Shown here piece after piece: positions 6,239 to 7,011 of a stretch of DNA of 7,011 nucleotides. The notes under the pieces were generated by a model. That model was given only the letters and a program-made list of their open reading frames with translations, searched no databases and was not told the DNA's origin. The translations under genes and the position numbers were made by a program. Source of the stretch: Phycisphaerae bacterium (GTDB lineage: Bacteria; Planctomycetota; Phycisphaerae; Sedimentisphaerales; Anaerobacaceae); assembly GCA_030667885.1 (NCBI GenBank), contig DAOUVA010000230.1, positions 1 to 7,011 of the forward strand. Direction: 5' to 3'. How positions within the stretch are numbered: position 1 is the first letter of the stretch; each line of letters opens with the position of its first letter.

Positions 6239-7011
6239 TTCTTTTTATACCCTTTAATTGAAATACGTCCGATAAGTTCAATATTGAATTTTGCTTCAAG
6301 TCCAGCCTCTGGACCGCCCCCATATTCATCGTCTTTTTGAGCTTGTTCTTTGGAGTATTTTCTTGGAGATATGTTAATTCGTTCAACAAGAGCATTCACG
6401 AGTTTTCGTTTGTCCTTTTCTTTCAATTTCTCAGAGTATTCAAGCCACCAGAGACGAGTTTCTTTAATTTTCTCCATCATAAAGACCTCTCTTAGTAGCA
6501 ATGATTGTTCTACATCTAATTTCTTTCTCTCTTCGCTGAGCTTAGTATTTTGTTTTTGGAGTTTTGTAATTTTCTTGGTAGCAGCACCTTTGGTAATATC
6601 TCCTGCTGCTATGAAGTCAATAACATTTTCGATTTTAGTAGCAATGTCTTTTAAGGCCTCATCAATCTGCATTATTTTGGTAGCAACGTCATCTGCTTGC
6701 ATACTATCCTTTTTGAATTGTTCATTAGCACGGAAGAGGACTTGTTCAAAATGTTTCTGATCCTTAAATAGTGATGTAAGCTGTTCCCAAACCCACCATT
6801 CTAACCATTTTTGAGGAATGTTCGGCAATTTACATCGGTCAGCACCTTCAGGTTCCAATTTATTTCGACAGGTGTAATACTGATAGACCTTTTTCTTCCC
6901 ATCGCATTGACCAATAATTTTATGGTGGTGCAAGTTTGTTCCACATAAACCACAAACGAGCTTGTGACTTAACATGTATTGTATTTTAGGACGACCTTTA
7001 ATTATAAAATC
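6226..7011 (-). CDS. Large serine recombinase, C-terminal part (5' end beyond the right edge)
   Basis: The frame is open from the window edge to the TAA at 6228-6226, giving 261 residues with no stop upstream. An internal ATG at 6975 is not the start, because the residues before it (FIIKGRPKIQYMLSHKLVCG) match the usual lead into the recombinase zinc ribbon. The ribbon Cys are at visible positions 20, 23, 48 and 60 (CGLC, YYTC, DRC), as in the zinc-beta-ribbon domain of large serine integrases. A Trp-rich helix (KWLEWWVWEQL) and a long charged coiled coil follow (about 95-190), then a short beta-rich end (NALVERINISPRK, KFNIELIGRISIKG). The N-terminal resolvase domain with the catalytic Ser lies outside the window. 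Such proteins integrate and excise phages and mobile elements. Base composition is about 37% GC by hand count over several lines, against about 50% in the next gene, which suggests foreign origin. It overlaps the oxidoreductase start by 13 nt. Confidence 0.9.
   Translation of the reverse strand, partial: DFIIKGRPKIQYMLSHKLVCGLCGTNLHHHKIIGQCDGKKKVYQYYTCRNKLEPEGADRCKLPNIPQKWLEWWVWEQLTSLFKDQKHFEQVLFRANEQFKKDSMQADDVATKIMQIDEALKDIATKIENVIDFIAAGDITKGAATKKITKLQKQNTKLSEERKKLDVEQSLLLREVFMMEKIKETRLWWLEYSEKLKEKDKRKLVNALVERINISPRKYSKEQAQKDDEYGGGPEAGLEAKFNIELIGRISIKGYKKKWEE

Noticed and set aside
6239..6275. Possible promoter (TATAAA at about 6249-6244) before the oxidoreductase
   Set aside because: No acceptable -35 element lies at the right distance, and the hexamer falls in Lys/Tyr codons of the recombinase end.
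6277..6288. Perfect 12-base palindrome TTCAATATTGAA near the end of the recombinase gene
   Set aside because: One or two such palindromes are expected by chance in 7 kb, more in AT-rich DNA, and it lies in coding sequence. It was considered as an att core or operator but nothing else supports that.
6350..6760. Plus-strand open frame rich in Ser and Phe, resembling a membrane protein
   Set aside because: It is the antisense of the Lys/Glu-rich coiled coil of the recombinase; that codon bias gives Phe/Ser/Leu on the other strand.

Overview
The window looks like bacterial accessory DNA with every supported gene on the minus strand, so transcription runs from right to left. A Tat-exported TIM-barrel-like protein, two lipoproteins aimed at glycans, a Gfo/Idh/MocA oxidoreductase and thrombospondin type 3 (TSP3) calcium repeats, at moderate GC (roughly 45-50% in the metabolic genes), suggest a member of the PVC superphylum. 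A Phycisphaerae-like planctomycete from an aquatic or anaerobic habitat is the most likely case. This assignment is an inference from gene content; there is no rRNA or marker gene to confirm it.

Layout in order of transcription: (1) 7011-6226, the C-terminal part of a large serine recombinase (zinc ribbon plus coiled coil), cut by the right edge and clearly AT-richer than the rest. (2) 6238-5150, a cytoplasmic Gfo/Idh/MocA-type NAD(P)-dependent oxidoreductase whose first codons overlap the end of the recombinase gene by 13 nt. (3) 5114-3063, a lipoprotein with a small N-terminal beta-sandwich, a predicted GH43-like beta-propeller and a DUF5648-like tail. (4) 3051-853, a lipoprotein with a DUF5060-like domain, a clan GH-A-like glycosidase barrel and a C-terminal stalk of TSP3 repeats. 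(5) 769-1, a protein with a twin-arginine signal and a TIM-barrel-like (aldo/keto reductase-like) domain, cut by the left edge. It has its own strong ribosome binding site and a near-consensus sigma-70-type promoter.

Genes 2-4 are closely spaced (35 and 11 nt gaps), and the start of gene 4 has its Shine-Dalgarno fused to the stop codon of gene 3, so these three are probably one operon. A reasonable reading is a small glycan-use module: two cell-surface lipoproteins bind and cut a polysaccharide or glycoconjugate, the oxidoreductase acts on a released sugar or sugar acid in the cytoplasm, and the Tat-exported protein acts in the periplasm. The substrate cannot be told from the sequence. The recombinase marks the edge of, or a former insertion by, a mobile element. 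No tRNA, rRNA, CRISPR array or convincing rho-independent terminator was seen.
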